A DNA stretch of 64,000 nucleotides, taken from contig SJPJ01000001.1 of NCBI GenBank assembly GCA_007859835.1, positions 2,837,257 through 2,901,256 on the forward strand, read 5' to 3'. Position numbers and translations under genes: made by a program. Of this stretch, positions 45,864 to 55,709 are shown piece after piece. Position 1 is the first letter of the stretch. Every line of letters begins with the position of its first letter. The notes beneath the pieces were generated by a model. That model was not told where the DNA came from, made no database searches, and saw only the letters and a list, made by a program, of their open reading frames with translations. This DNA is from Novipirellula herctigrandis (GTDB lineage: Bacteria; Planctomycetota; Planctomycetia; Pirellulales; Pirellulaceae).

Positions 45864-47528
45864 ATGACCCGCACGGCTGAACGATCCAACCGACTGCCCC
45901 GCGTTTTTCGATGGAGCCCCCTTTTTCGATGGAGCCTCGTCAGCACCTTGATTGTCGCATTAGGCATCAGCCCCGCCTCCGCTGGCTGGCTTTTGCACCA
46001 CGCCCGATGTGGTCACCGAACGGATTGCTGCCCGGCACCCCCTACTTGCTGCCCGGCACCTCCTGTTTGTTGCCCGGCACCAGTCGTTTGCTGCCCTGAA
46101 CCTCCTGTTTGCTGTCCTGAACCAGTTGTGTGCTGCCCGGCACCGGTTACCTGTGGTATCGCCCCCGTCGAAACGACTCCGATCGACGCTGGATGTTGCG
46201 AATATGGCATAGTAGACAGCAGTGCTGTTGAAATGGGTGCTCCGCTGATGGGTGACGTCATCTATGACGCTCCAATGATGGAAGGAACCGTCATGGGCGA
46301 CAGCATTCCAGTTGAACAATCATTTGACGCTCCCGTTGATCCAGCAATCACCACGGAGGAGCCCATGGTCACCGAGGAATCCCCGTTTGGCCAACCAAGC
46401 ACGCCTGCGGAACCAGAGCCAGCGGTCGAAACCGATTCTGCTCCCCCAGCACCTGCCGAGCCCGAAGCACCTGCCGAGCCCGAAGCACCCGCCGAGCCCG
46501 AAGTACCTGCTGAGCCCGAAGCACCTGCCGAGCCCGAAGCACCCGCCGAGCCGGAAGCACCCGCCGAGCCCGAAGTACCTGCCGAGCCCGAAGTGCCTGC
46601 AATGGAAACCGGCGACGACCTGTTTGGCTCTCCTGAACCTGCTACTGTCGAAAAACCACCCGTCGAAGACAACGACTTGTTTGGCAATCCGCCTGCGGAT
46701 GACACACCTGCTGCCGAGGCCGCAACGGACGACTTGTTCGGCGATGCACCGATGGAATCAACGGAACCTGCAACGGACGACTTGTTCGGCGATGCACCGA
46801 TGGAATCAACGGAACCTGCAACGGACGACTTGTTCGGTGACGCACCGATGGAATCCACTGAGCCTGCAACGGACGATTTGTTCGGTGACGCACCGATGGA
46901 ATCCACCGAGCCTGCAACGGACGATCTGTTCGGAGCCCCTACGAACGACGCGTCTGAAATGCCAGAACTTGACACTGATAGCGGAGTAGACGATTTGTTT
47001 GGTACCCCGCCCGCGGATGCGGCACCTGCTGTCGAGCCACCAACCGATGGCGGCATGGACGATTTGTTCGGAGAACCACCCGCAGAAGATGCCACACCGG
47101 CGACGGATGCGATCGACGATCTCTTTGGAATGCCAGAAATGCCTGCCGAATCTTCCCCCGAAGAGTCGACGATGACGATTGACGAATTGTTCACGCAAAA
47201 CGAAGTTGCTCCGTCGGACGCTGCCGAGACGGTTGCAGAACTTCCTGCACCGAAGACACACCAGCTAGTCGTTTCGGAAAAACAAATCCCCGAATTCACT
47301 TCGCTCTCCGACACACCGGTTCGCGTTTGGATTGACGATACCGGCAGTTTCCGCACCGAAGGACGCTTGATTGCCATCAACCACGGTTCGATACAACTGC
47401 TAAAAACGAATGGCAAGACTTGCACCGTACCGTTCTCGCGAATGTGCCCAGCGGACTATTCCTATGTTGATTCGGTTCAAAAACAGCTTGAATCATCGCG
47501 AATCGCGATGCTGACAAGCAACCGCTAG
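45864..47528 (+). CDS. Exported low-complexity repeat protein with C-terminal SHD1 domain
   Basis: A 554-residue protein. A signal peptide (SLVSTLIVALGISPASA) is followed by a Cys-Pro block (repeats such as CCPAPPVCCPEP) at about residues 54-95. Next come two acidic Pro-rich arrays, PAEPEA/V (about residues 196-250) and four 16-residue copies beginning TDDLFGDAP (about 287-350), then degenerate DDLFG motifs. The last 75 residues form an SLA1-homology-like (SHD1) domain, VRVWIDDTGSFRTEGRLIAI, common in planctomycetes. The repeats give it a strongly acidic, disordered body. Role unknown; a surface or matrix protein is plausible. Confidence 0.75.
   Translation: MTRTAERSNRLPRVFRWSPLFRWSLVSTLIVALGISPASAGWLLHHARCGHRTDCCPAPPTCCPAPPVCCPAPVVCCPEPPVCCPEPVVCCPAPVTCGIAPVETTPIDAGCCEYGIVDSSAVEMGAPLMGDVIYDAPMMEGTVMGDSIPVEQSFDAPVDPAITTEEPMVTEESPFGQPSTPAEPEPAVETDSAPPAPAEPEAPAEPEAPAEPEVPAEPEAPAEPEAPAEPEAPAEPEVPAEPEVPAMETGDDLFGSPEPATVEKPPVEDNDLFGNPPADDTPAAEAATDDLFGDAPMESTEPATDDLFGDAPMESTEPATDDLFGDAPMESTEPATDDLFGDAPMESTEPATDDLFGAPTNDASEMPELDTDSGVDDLFGTPPADAAPAVEPPTDGGMDDLFGEPPAEDATPATDAIDDLFGMPEMPAESSPEESTMTIDELFTQNEVAPSDAAETVAELPAPKTHQLVVSEKQIPEFTSLSDTPVRVWIDDTGSFRTEGRLIAINHGSIQLLKTNGKTCTVPFSRMCPADYSYVDSVQKQLESSRIAMLTSNR
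46722..46913 (+). repeat. 48 bp coding repeat (TDDLFGDAP array)
   Basis: Four 48 bp units encode near-identical 16-residue repeats in the SHD1 protein. The first two and the last two are closest to each other, which suggests pairwise duplication. Confidence 0.95.
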
Positions 47529-47665
47529 TGAATGGCAATTGTTGCCAGGATCTCTCCAAGACCGAATGGATGAATCGTTTTTCGTCCGTTCGGTTTTTTG
47601 CTGCCACTGCGATAGAATAAGAACGGTCTAATTTACCGCCTCTCGATTGTCTTGGTGACATTCTT

Positions 47666-48190
47666 ATGGAAAATGCGTCCGTTCGCTTGATGCACTACGA
47701 TCCTCGTTGGCGTCAAGAATTCGAGCAGACACGAAGCAGTATTCTGTCATCCTGCGAAGGGGACGTGGTTGCGGTCGAGCATATCGGCAGCACCGCAATC
47801 TCTGGGCTAATCGCTCGGCCGACGATCGACGTACTGGCAGGCGTCACCAATCCAGCCAGCATTCCCTCAGCGGCAAGATTGATCGAAGGCTTGAACTTTC
47901 GACGTGAACCTTTCGGCGACTGGCATGATCGTGACGGCGTTCAATTGATCAAACCAAGGCATCGGAGCGAATCCGAGCCCGAACCTACGCATTGCGTGTT
48001 CCTTATGGTGCATCGCTCGGACAGCTGGAAACAAACGATCGCGATTCGCGATTTCCTCAGAACGCATCCTGAATTGGCTATCGATTTTGAAGAAGCGAAA
48101 GTGAAGCAATGGCGTCACGGTGAAGGAGACCCAAGGCGTTACGCTGCCAACAAAGCAATCTTCTTCGCTCATTTATTGGATCAAATGTAA
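47666..48190 (+). CDS. GrpB family (UPF0157) nucleotidyltransferase-like protein
   Basis: A 174-residue protein that fits the GrpB/UPF0157 family: MHYDPRWRQEFEQTRSSI at the N-terminus, then VEHIGSTAISGLIARPTIDVL, the GS-plus-acidic arrangement of nucleotidyltransferase folds. It continues with FRREPFGDWHDRDGVQLIKP, and RYAANKAIFFAHLL near the end. The length matches single-domain members. The biochemical activity of most members is unknown; some are linked to coenzyme A metabolism as fusions with CoaE. It is convergent with the PQQ-like propeller gene (27 bp between stops). Confidence 0.9.
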   Translation: MENASVRLMHYDPRWRQEFEQTRSSILSSCEGDVVAVEHIGSTAISGLIARPTIDVLAGVTNPASIPSAARLIEGLNFRREPFGDWHDRDGVQLIKPRHRSESEPEPTHCVFLMVHRSDSWKQTIAIRDFLRTHPELAIDFEEAKVKQWRHGEGDPRRYAANKAIFFAHLLDQM

Positions 48191-48217
48191 TCATTTAATA
48201 GCAGTCACGTTTAACGA

Positions 48218-49486
48218 CTAGTCTCCGATCGCGACAAGATACTGCTGCTGCTTGCCATCCTCGTTGAAGGTTGTTCGGATCAGCAACCGATTATCGATCG
48301 CGACGGGAGTGGCAAAGATAGAATCGCCGATTGAATTCTCGGATAACAAATCAAAACGATCCGGAGATGCGGCTAGGACGTACACCATCCCTCGTTCCGA
48401 AGCAACGTAGATCCGGTCTTGAACCAACGTGGGCGAGGCGCTGATACCACCGCCGAACAACCGCTTTTGCCACATTTGCTTTCCATCGAGAGTTCGCCAG
48501 CAAAACGCAACACCGTTATCGGCAACGGCAAAAACATAGTTGGGAACGGCGAGCAGCGATTGCTCATAACATTTGATCCGATTGTCCCAAAGCAATTTTC
48601 GAGTCCCATCCGCACTGACACACCAAGTCCCCGAATCGGGATTGCCACCGCTGACGACCACACGGCGGTCGTCCCAAACGACCGTTCCGCAAATCGCGTC
48701 CGTGGTCGTGTCAACGCTCCACAGCTCCTTGCCCGTTCCTGGATCATAGGAACAAATCATCGCCGCGCCCGCAAGCAAAATTTGGCGTTGACCAGCAATG
48801 GTTGCGGCAATTGGCGAGGCAAAATTCAAATTGCTCGGCCGCTGTACTCGCCAAACTTGCGTCCCCGTCTGAGTATCAAAGGCATACAAACCACTAGCAC
48901 TTGCATCATACTCGGCAGCAACAATCACCAAATTGCCTTCGACAATGGGACTCGCCCCATAACCGAATTGAAATCGCTCGGGCTTGAATTCGCTAACCTT
49001 CTTTCTCCACTGCTGGCGTCCGTCGGTTGCCAAAGCCGTCAGCCAAATGGCATCGTCGGTATGAAACGACACGAAAATCCGCTCGCCGTCAAATGCAGGA
49101 CTCGGTGACGCGTGCGAATTCTTCGAGTGGATTCGCTCTGGTAACGTTCCGCGATGCATCACCCACTGGTCCCTCAATCGCCCGTCCTGGCGATCCAATT
49201 TCAAAACACTTTGCGTTCCCTCAATTTCGTCCGCAGTCGTTAAAAAAATTGACTCGTTCACCACAATCGGGGTCGAATGACCATAGCCGGGGATCTTCGT
49301 CTTCCAAAGAATGTTTTCCCCTGTCGTAATATCCCACCGCAGCGGCACGTCGATGTTTGGATCGGCGTGATTGTCTCCTGCGGGGCCGCGCCATTGGGGC
49401 CAATCTTGTGCAGGCGTTACTTGGCAGCCGAAACCACAAAACAAGGCAAGCAGGCTGACCGAGACCGGGAACCGAAGAAAATGCAT
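48218..49486 (-). CDS. Exported PQQ-like beta-propeller protein
   Basis: A 422-residue protein. The ATG at 49486 begins a signal peptide (FPVSVSLLALFCGFGCQVTPAQ); the open frame extends farther upstream without meaning. The mature part opens with DWPQWRGPAGDN, the usual start of planctomycete PQQ_2 propellers. Repeated blades follow, such as ALATDGRQQWRKKV, AFDTQTGTQVWRV and SYDPGTGKELWSV. Known relatives include quinoprotein dehydrogenases and BamB, but catalytic calcium and quinone ligands are not evident, so an enzymatic role is unproven. Confidence 0.88.
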   Translation of the reverse strand: MHFLRFPVSVSLLALFCGFGCQVTPAQDWPQWRGPAGDNHADPNIDVPLRWDITTGENILWKTKIPGYGHSTPIVVNESIFLTTADEIEGTQSVLKLDRQDGRLRDQWVMHRGTLPERIHSKNSHASPSPAFDGERIFVSFHTDDAIWLTALATDGRQQWRKKVSEFKPERFQFGYGASPIVEGNLVIVAAEYDASASGLYAFDTQTGTQVWRVQRPSNLNFASPIAATIAGQRQILLAGAAMICSYDPGTGKELWSVDTTTDAICGTVVWDDRRVVVSGGNPDSGTWCVSADGTRKLLWDNRIKCYEQSLLAVPNYVFAVADNGVAFCWRTLDGKQMWQKRLFGGGISASPTLVQDRIYVASERGMVYVLAASPDRFDLLSENSIGDSIFATPVAIDNRLLIRTTFNEDGKQQQYLVAIGD

Positions 49487-49673
49487 CGAGCTAAGCACCC
49501 TATATGATGGCGAACGTTCACACATCCGAGCGTCGGATTGCATGAGTAAAATTTTCAAAAAAGAAGTCAGAAGCGTTATCGCCAATCTTCAACAAGCAAC
49601 TTGTTCATCGCTGCACGATTCACAATCGAAGGCAGCGAGAAATATCGGCAATGATGCCCCGCCCAGTTTAAAC

Positions 49674-49721
49674 GAGTCTTAGTTCTACGGAGCCTTAGTG
49701 CTGCCGAGTCTTAGTTCTGCC
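49674..49721. repeat. Intergenic 16 bp tandem repeat (3 copies)
   Basis: Three units of the form GAGTCTTAGTTCTGCC with a few changes between copies, followed by the start of a fourth (GAGTGCG). Confidence 0.9.
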
Positions 49722-49846
49722 GAGTGCGAAAGAGCGAAAATCGACTGATATGGCCACGACCAAACACCGCTCATCACCAAGGTCGGAACTTGAATGACGG
49801 AAATCAAACCAGCAACAATACACTCCATCAACCAGAACACAATATG

Positions 49847-49900
49847 TTCGCGGTTTTCTGGATTCGCGGTTTTCTGATTTCGCGGTTTTCTGGATTCGCA
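49847..49900. repeat. Intergenic 16 bp tandem repeat (3.4 copies)
   Basis: Three nearly identical copies of TTCGCGGTTTTCTGGA followed by a partial, diverged copy (TTCGCAG). Confidence 0.95.
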
Positions 49901-50004
49901 GTTGAGTGCGACCCCACAGACCGAAGCGCAGAAAACTCCCAGCAGGCGACTCGGAGTTCTGTTGACAGTCAAGCAACCCAAATGCGGATGCGTGAGTATT
50001 CGAA

Positions 50005-50042
50005 TCAACTCGAAACGGAGTCAACTCGAAACGGAGTCAACT
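50005..50042. repeat. Intergenic 16 bp tandem repeat (2.4 copies)
   Basis: Two exact copies of TCAACTCGAAACGGAG and a partial third. The array ends about 10 bp before the stop of the small lipoprotein gene. Confidence 0.95.
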
Positions 50043-50052
50043 CATTCGCGAA

Positions 50053-50256
50053 TCATTCTTGGCCCGGCTTCATCCCTGCTGCTGCAGCTTCGGCACTCGC
50101 TTGTGCATCTTTTTGTGACTCTTCAAGCATTTCATTGTACTTGTCGATATCAGATTGACTTGCGTTCTCAACCGTATTCGTCGGAGCACTCGTACCACAC
50201 CCAGCGACGGCCATACATGCAGCAACTAGAAAAAATCCAAAAAACTTCATAATCAA
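50053..50256 (-). CDS. Small lipoprotein
   Basis: A 67-residue protein with a complete lipoprotein signal: FFGFFLVAACMAVAGC, where VAGC is a good lipobox, preceded by a lysine near the start. The mature part is about 47 residues, polar, and rich in Ala, Glu and Gln (YNEMLEESQKDAQASAEAAA), probably one helix. Two ATG codons (MIM) compete for the start. Such short lipoproteins are frequent in planctomycetes, and no function is known. It lies about 215 bp downstream of the DUF1559 gene stop, on the same strand. Confidence 0.75.
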   Translation of the reverse strand: MIMKFFGFFLVAACMAVAGCGTSAPTNTVENASQSDIDKYNEMLEESQKDAQASAEAAAAGMKPGQE

Positions 50257-50471
50257 TCACGCTTCCAATAGAGAAAGTTAACGAATTAGTATCCAGCATA
50301 AACGAAAGAGAAGCCGCCCGCCCCCATGGGCGAACGGCCTATCAGAAGCTCAGCATGGCACTCTATTCTTAGAATACCAAAGACGTTGAGCATTGGAACC
50401 TGGGTCCTCAGCCGCAACCATTAGAAATTAAACTCCAGTCGCGAAACAAAAAAACCAGCAGCGACTTTGAA

Positions 50472-51713
50472 TTAAAATTCCTCGTCGACGACTTCTTTGC
50501 TGGCTCTCGTTCCCAAAGAACCCCAAAGACCAAATGGACTTTGCTTACCAGTGTTATTCCACTTGTTAATCAGGTAATCCGCCTTGACCGTCGACGTGAC
50601 TTTACCAGCTTCAATGGAATCGGTGATGAACTTAACCGCACCATCGGCCATCAAAACGTGGACCCCACCTTGATGACGACTCGACGCTCCATAGTAGGCG
50701 TCACCACCTGCATTTTGCTGATTGCACGCTTCCTTATTTGGCGGCATAACCGTAAAGAAAGCCGAATAGTTAGGACGAGACTCTGCCCAACGATAACCAC
50801 GTCCATCCACAGCACCTACCACGGCGGTCGAATCGGCCCAGAATTGGGGTCGCGTAGCGCTAACGAGATCCTGGCAGCCCGTTGGAGGAACATTTCGTAA
50901 GTTCGTCCAACTGGAGCGACGATGGTTGATGGTCCGCTTGTCCTTATCACCCAAATCGGTCGCAATTTCACCGGCTGCGATCGTGTTGGACAAGCCGTCT
51001 AAGACATCGCGAAAACGCATCGATTTGTGCGAGATGAAAATACCACGCCCCGACGCACGAATTTCTTCTTCAAGATTGTTCGCCGCATGAAGTGGGTAGG
51101 GCCCGTTGTTGTTCCAAGCTCCGTTTGCTGCCCGGTCGGGTGAATCCCCCATACAGCATGCGTAATTCGTTCGCCCGAGCCCTGGAAGCCCAACACCTGG
51201 GTCGCTAGGGCAGCGAAGCGTGGGAATATTGGTTACCCAAGGCGTGTACAAAATCGAGTTTGCAGTTGGCCCCATTGGTGGAAATGGGCCACCATTTCGG
51301 AGGGCTTGAACAGAACCATTTCCGCTAGCCGCCGGCGGCGAATTGCCCTGGGAATCAATGTTCAACGGGTTGGAAATCAACTCCCAAATCGCCTGTTGCT
51401 CGATGAAAGGCATCAGCCCCACAAGATAGCTCAACCGCCCAACATTGGAGACCTCGGAAGGACGCCATGTAGCGTTAGTGACATTATCCACAGTACCACC
51501 CGATTGCATGGGCAACTGGTTATATGCGGAATGATAATTGTGAAGGCCAAGACCAAGTTGCTTAACATTGTTGCTGCAACTCATACGACGAGCCGCTTCG
51601 CGTGCTGCCTGAACAGCGGGCAAAAGTAATCCGACTAAAACTCCAATGATGGCAATCACCACCAACAACTCGACAAGCGTGAATCCACGCCGAACTTTCA
51701 TTGAACATTGCAT
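50472..51713 (-). CDS. DUF1559 pseudopilin-like protein
   Basis: A 413-residue protein with a type IV prepilin-like N-terminus, VRRGFTLVELLVVIAIIGVL; the expected cleavage is after G10, leaving a hydrophobic helix that continues into LLPAVQAAREAARRMSC. The DUF1559 domain then follows, typified by NNVKQLGLGLHNYHSAY, and ends with the HxGGVHVLMADGAVKFI segment. Planctomycetes encode many paralogues and their role is unproven. The ATG at 51713 has AGAGG 9 bp upstream; a second ATG four codons later is possible. A (GA)n run lies just upstream. Confidence 0.93.
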   Translation of the reverse strand: MQCSMKVRRGFTLVELLVVIAIIGVLVGLLLPAVQAAREAARRMSCSNNVKQLGLGLHNYHSAYNQLPMQSGGTVDNVTNATWRPSEVSNVGRLSYLVGLMPFIEQQAIWELISNPLNIDSQGNSPPAASGNGSVQALRNGGPFPPMGPTANSILYTPWVTNIPTLRCPSDPGVGLPGLGRTNYACCMGDSPDRAANGAWNNNGPYPLHAANNLEEEIRASGRGIFISHKSMRFRDVLDGLSNTIAAGEIATDLGDKDKRTINHRRSSWTNLRNVPPTGCQDLVSATRPQFWADSTAVVGAVDGRGYRWAESRPNYSAFFTVMPPNKEACNQQNAGGDAYYGASSRHQGGVHVLMADGAVKFITDSIEAGKVTSTVKADYLINKWNNTGKQSPFGLWGSLGTRASKEVVDEEF

Positions 51714-52107
51714 CGAAGAAAACCTCTTTTGAGAGAGAGAGAGAGAAGAAAAGAACAGCACGGGACAATAACCCGCTTAAAACGAAAACCAGGGGAATAT
51801 ACCCCCCCAAAAGACCCTGCGCTTAATTGTTAACAATATTGCGTTCAATGACAAGTCATAAAATTGAATATTGTTGTCAATTTCATTTTGCGTGCAATTG
51901 ATGGAAAGCACACGAAAAGATTCACAATCAAGGTCGCGACCCAGGGAGCCCCGGACGCCCCTCTAACCGCTTTCTGCATCATCAAGACAACACCGGCGAT
52001 GGCAAATCGACACCGCAATCGAGCGGAGACAAACAGGCATCTCACGATGCAGCGACAAGCACAATCAAGCGACTACCAAGGGCTTAATCCACAATGGGGA
52101 TGGCCCA
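51714..52107. other. Gene-free spacer between sigma factor and DUF1559 genes
   Basis: About 390 bp. It includes a GA dinucleotide run (about 51732-51748) near the DUF1559 start and AT-rich sequence around 51820-51890 suited to a promoter. I see no gene and no clear terminator for the sigma factor gene. Confidence 0.55.
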
Positions 52108-53787
52108 CTATGAACCCAATTCGACATCGATTTTGGCTTCATCGGCTGCTTCGCGGAGCTTTGTCAGCGCACGTGCTTCAAGTTGGCGAATTCGCTCTTT
52201 CGTGACACCCATTTCTTCGCCGACCTCTTTCAGGGTCAACGGCTCGCTGCCGCGACCGAGACCAAATCGAGCTGTGATGATCTTCTGCTCTCGTTCGTCT
52301 AAGCGATCAAGAATCTTGGACAATTCACGTTGCCGCGACCGCTGCACCGATTCCTCGGCATAAGGATCGAGCCGATCATCTTGGCGAGCCAAGAATAATT
52401 CCTCGGTCGTGGTACGGAAACGATCACGGTGTTTGAATTCACTCGGAATCGTTCGAGCAAAGTTCTTCATAATCGCCCACGAAGCGTAGGTACTAAACTT
52501 GTTGCCTCGCGAGTAATCGAATTTTTCAACCGCCCGGATCAATGACATATTTCCGTCGCTCACCAGCGCAAAAAAATCATCCGTGCTTGCAACATGACGC
52601 TTTGCAATCGAGACAACCAAACGCAAGTTGCACTGAACGATCCTATTCTTCACCTTGACCGCTTCTTCGTACAAGTTGTCGATTTGGTCCATCATGGCGG
52701 ACTTGGCGCTACCAGCCGACTGCAAATTGTCACGCAGCAAATTGGTCTTATGCTTCAAATAGTTCATCTTGCGAAACAAGTGATACTCTTGCTCTCGGTT
52801 CAACAGCGGCACGTCATAGAGTGCGGCCAAATAACTGGGTAACCCACTCGGCACGCGTGCCTTTCGCATCGCGGCCCCTGTTTCGGGAATCGGAGCCAAA
52901 TACTCTTCTTCACGGCTCACGTCGTCGAAATCTTCGTTGAAGATGTAATCTAACGGCAATTCCATCACATGCTGCATTCGCGTTTCCAACAAGATGCGTT
53001 GAATACTCGAACGCGTTCGCTTGAACCGCTTACACAACTGGGCCATCGTCGCACCTTGAGTCGACAATTTAAAAATCGCGCGCTTATCATCTTCGGTCAA
53101 CGTCGCACGATGATTCGGGAAAATGGCCAACTGCTGGTGAACGGAATCAAAGTTTTTCAATGTATAGCGAATCGTCTCCGGGCTGCGATTCATCTGATCG
53201 GACAATTGACGCGTCACGTCGGACAAGCTAGCTCCCCCTTCGACCAATTGGCGGGCCCGCTCAATCATTTCACTCTTTTCATCGTCCGACAATTGGCTGA
53301 ATCGCTCGCCACGACGAATCTTTTCACGGTTAGAAGAAACAAAAGTCTCGACACTGCTATGCAGGAACCCCACCCGTTTTCGACCACCGAATAATAATCG
53401 ACGACTCACCAAGCCAGCGTCGCGCCAACGGCTAATCGTCTTGGTCGAAACGCGGAACATCTTGCTCAGATCTTCGACGGTATGGACCGGTTCGGCAAAC
53501 TCCGAAACCGAAACCTCGGCCGAATCGCTAAGGTCTTCAATCAAGAGCCGCAAATCGTGCTTCAGATCGACGGCGTCAATATTGTGGCGATTCGGCTTTT
53601 CAGGGCGGTAATTGGTGATACGGAAGCAAAGATAATCGAACGAATAAGGACGGTTTGGCTCGATCTCACCATACAGCTTCTCGGCCAATTCCGCCTGCTC
53701 GACCTTTTTCGCCTTGGGGGCAAAACGAGTCAGCTGATCTCGTAATTCCTTTACCTTCGAATCTCGATATTCTTCGTGCATTACCAT
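52108..53787 (-). CDS. Sigma-70 family factor with N-terminal helix-turn-helix array
   Basis: A 559-residue protein. The C-terminal part is sigma-70: a region 1.2-like segment (about 315-345), region 2 (about 380-447, with LIRAVEKFDYSRGNKFSTYASWAI) and region 4 (about 490-547, ending KERIRQLEARALTKLRE). Region 3 is very short. The first 275 residues are unusual: a MerR/excisionase-like HTH (VEDLSKMFRVSTKTISRWRD, 104-123) followed by two more HTH-like segments near 170-215 and 230-270. GGAG lies 8 bp before the ATG at 53787. It follows GAPDH on the same strand after a terminator. Confidence 0.9.
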   Translation of the reverse strand: MVMHEEYRDSKVKELRDQLTRFAPKAKKVEQAELAEKLYGEIEPNRPYSFDYLCFRITNYRPEKPNRHNIDAVDLKHDLRLLIEDLSDSAEVSVSEFAEPVHTVEDLSKMFRVSTKTISRWRDAGLVSRRLLFGGRKRVGFLHSSVETFVSSNREKIRRGERFSQLSDDEKSEMIERARQLVEGGASLSDVTRQLSDQMNRSPETIRYTLKNFDSVHQQLAIFPNHRATLTEDDKRAIFKLSTQGATMAQLCKRFKRTRSSIQRILLETRMQHVMELPLDYIFNEDFDDVSREEEYLAPIPETGAAMRKARVPSGLPSYLAALYDVPLLNREQEYHLFRKMNYLKHKTNLLRDNLQSAGSAKSAMMDQIDNLYEEAVKVKNRIVQCNLRLVVSIAKRHVASTDDFFALVSDGNMSLIRAVEKFDYSRGNKFSTYASWAIMKNFARTIPSEFKHRDRFRTTTEELFLARQDDRLDPYAEESVQRSRQRELSKILDRLDEREQKIITARFGLGRGSEPLTLKEVGEEMGVTKERIRQLEARALTKLREAADEAKIDVELGS

Positions 53788-54457
53788 GGTCCATTCTCCC
53801 AGTGCTGTGGTATCTCACGTCGACTATTTATCCCTGCGGCCCCGGCGGGTCGCTCGACTTGATACCGATGTTGCCCGGGTATCACCCTTTCCTTAGGGCA
53901 AAGTGTTGCTGTCCTGAATCAGGTTCACCGACTTGCGATAGCCACAACCTCTTACGTTGGCCGGAAGCACCGCGAAGCGACCTTTTTCAAAACCTCCAAC
54001 GACTCCTTGCCGTTGGCTCTTAATCTCATTACGCGTGAAACGATAACGACGTTTCCATGTTTGACCAGAAAATTCTGCCGAAAGTTCACAAGTTTTCGCC
54101 TGTTTCACGCAGTAGAGCATCAAATAGGCAATTTGGATCATTCCGAGTTGATGAGAACAATCCGACTTAAAATTTTGGCAGTTCGCTAACTGACCAGTTC
54201 AAACACAGAGGAAATCTAATGCCAATCCAAGCAAATCTGAGAATAAAAAAAACCGGAAACGAGGCTAAGGTGTTCCCCAATCACGAGTTAGCCTTCTATC
54301 CCTAACAATACCCGCATCCCCCCCCTGTCCGCCAAAAGTCCAGTTCGCTTGTAAATTTTTCTAAAACTTTGCAACATTGCATTGTTAGCAGGCGTCTCAA
54401 GTCGCAAAATGCGACGACAATCTTAGTTTGGAGGTGGCTGTGAGCGAAAAAACGAAA
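53788..54457. other. Sigma-factor gene leader region, no gene seen
   Basis: About 670 bp between the GAPDH terminator and the sigma factor start. The 110 bp nearest the start fold into hairpins (annotated separately). A frame of 82 residues at 53893-54141 on the minus strand is not convincing. The remainder is AT-rich and likely holds the promoter. Confidence 0.5.
53836..53898 (-). promoter_or_regulatory. Structured leader: three consecutive hairpins
   Basis: Read toward the sigma gene: CCCT/AGGG (53885-53898), GATACC/GGTATC (53861-53883), and a GC-rich stem with one mismatch (53836-53853). The nearest stem ends 48 bp before the start codon. It does not match any riboswitch consensus I know. 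Confidence 0.4.
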
Positions 54458-54485
54458 AAAGGCCCTGCGTTTCCGCCGGACCTTT
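54458..54485 (-). terminator. Rho-independent terminator of gapA
   Basis: On the minus strand AAAGGTCC pairs with GGGCCTTT (eight pairs, one G-U) around a 12-base loop and is followed by TTTTTT-type runs (A-runs at 54447-54460 on the plus strand). It lies 38 bp after the GAPDH stop. Confidence 0.85.
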
Positions 54486-54522
54486 AGAGGGTGTATCACA
54501 TACTTAGTACAGGGTACTTTTA

Positions 54523-55596
<1,074 letters not shown>

Positions 55597-55709
55597 TCAA
55601 ACTGACTGTTCACACGAATCAAAACCGAAAAAGCCGCTCAGTGAACGATTCGCTGAAATGTCGCTCTCGTTGGGATTCGATGGGCGGATTATAGAAACGC
55701 AGACCCCAC

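Larger units (their letters stand above)
49487..50052. other. Gene-free spacer with three separate tandem repeats
   Basis: About 570 bp with no believable gene. It carries three unrelated 16 bp tandem repeats (49674-49721, 49847-49900 and 50005-50042). Short frames that run through it are composed of repeat translation. Confidence 0.7.

Noticed and set aside
46262..47425. Long open frame on the minus strand across the SHD1 repeat protein gene
   Set aside because: It is low-complexity Ser/Gly/Ala translation of the repeats in reverse. The plus-strand gene has a signal peptide and a recognisable domain.
41590..50042. CRISPR array
   Set aside because: The repeats are directly adjacent, short (16-17 bp) and without spacers, and no cas genes are present.
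53893..54141. 82-codon frame upstream of the sigma factor
   Set aside because: There is no family resemblance or ribosome-binding site, and part of it is the structured leader.
53788..54141. Known structural RNA (RNase P, tmRNA, SRP RNA or 6S) in the sigma leader
   Set aside because: The hairpins are present, but none of the conserved sequence blocks of these RNAs match.
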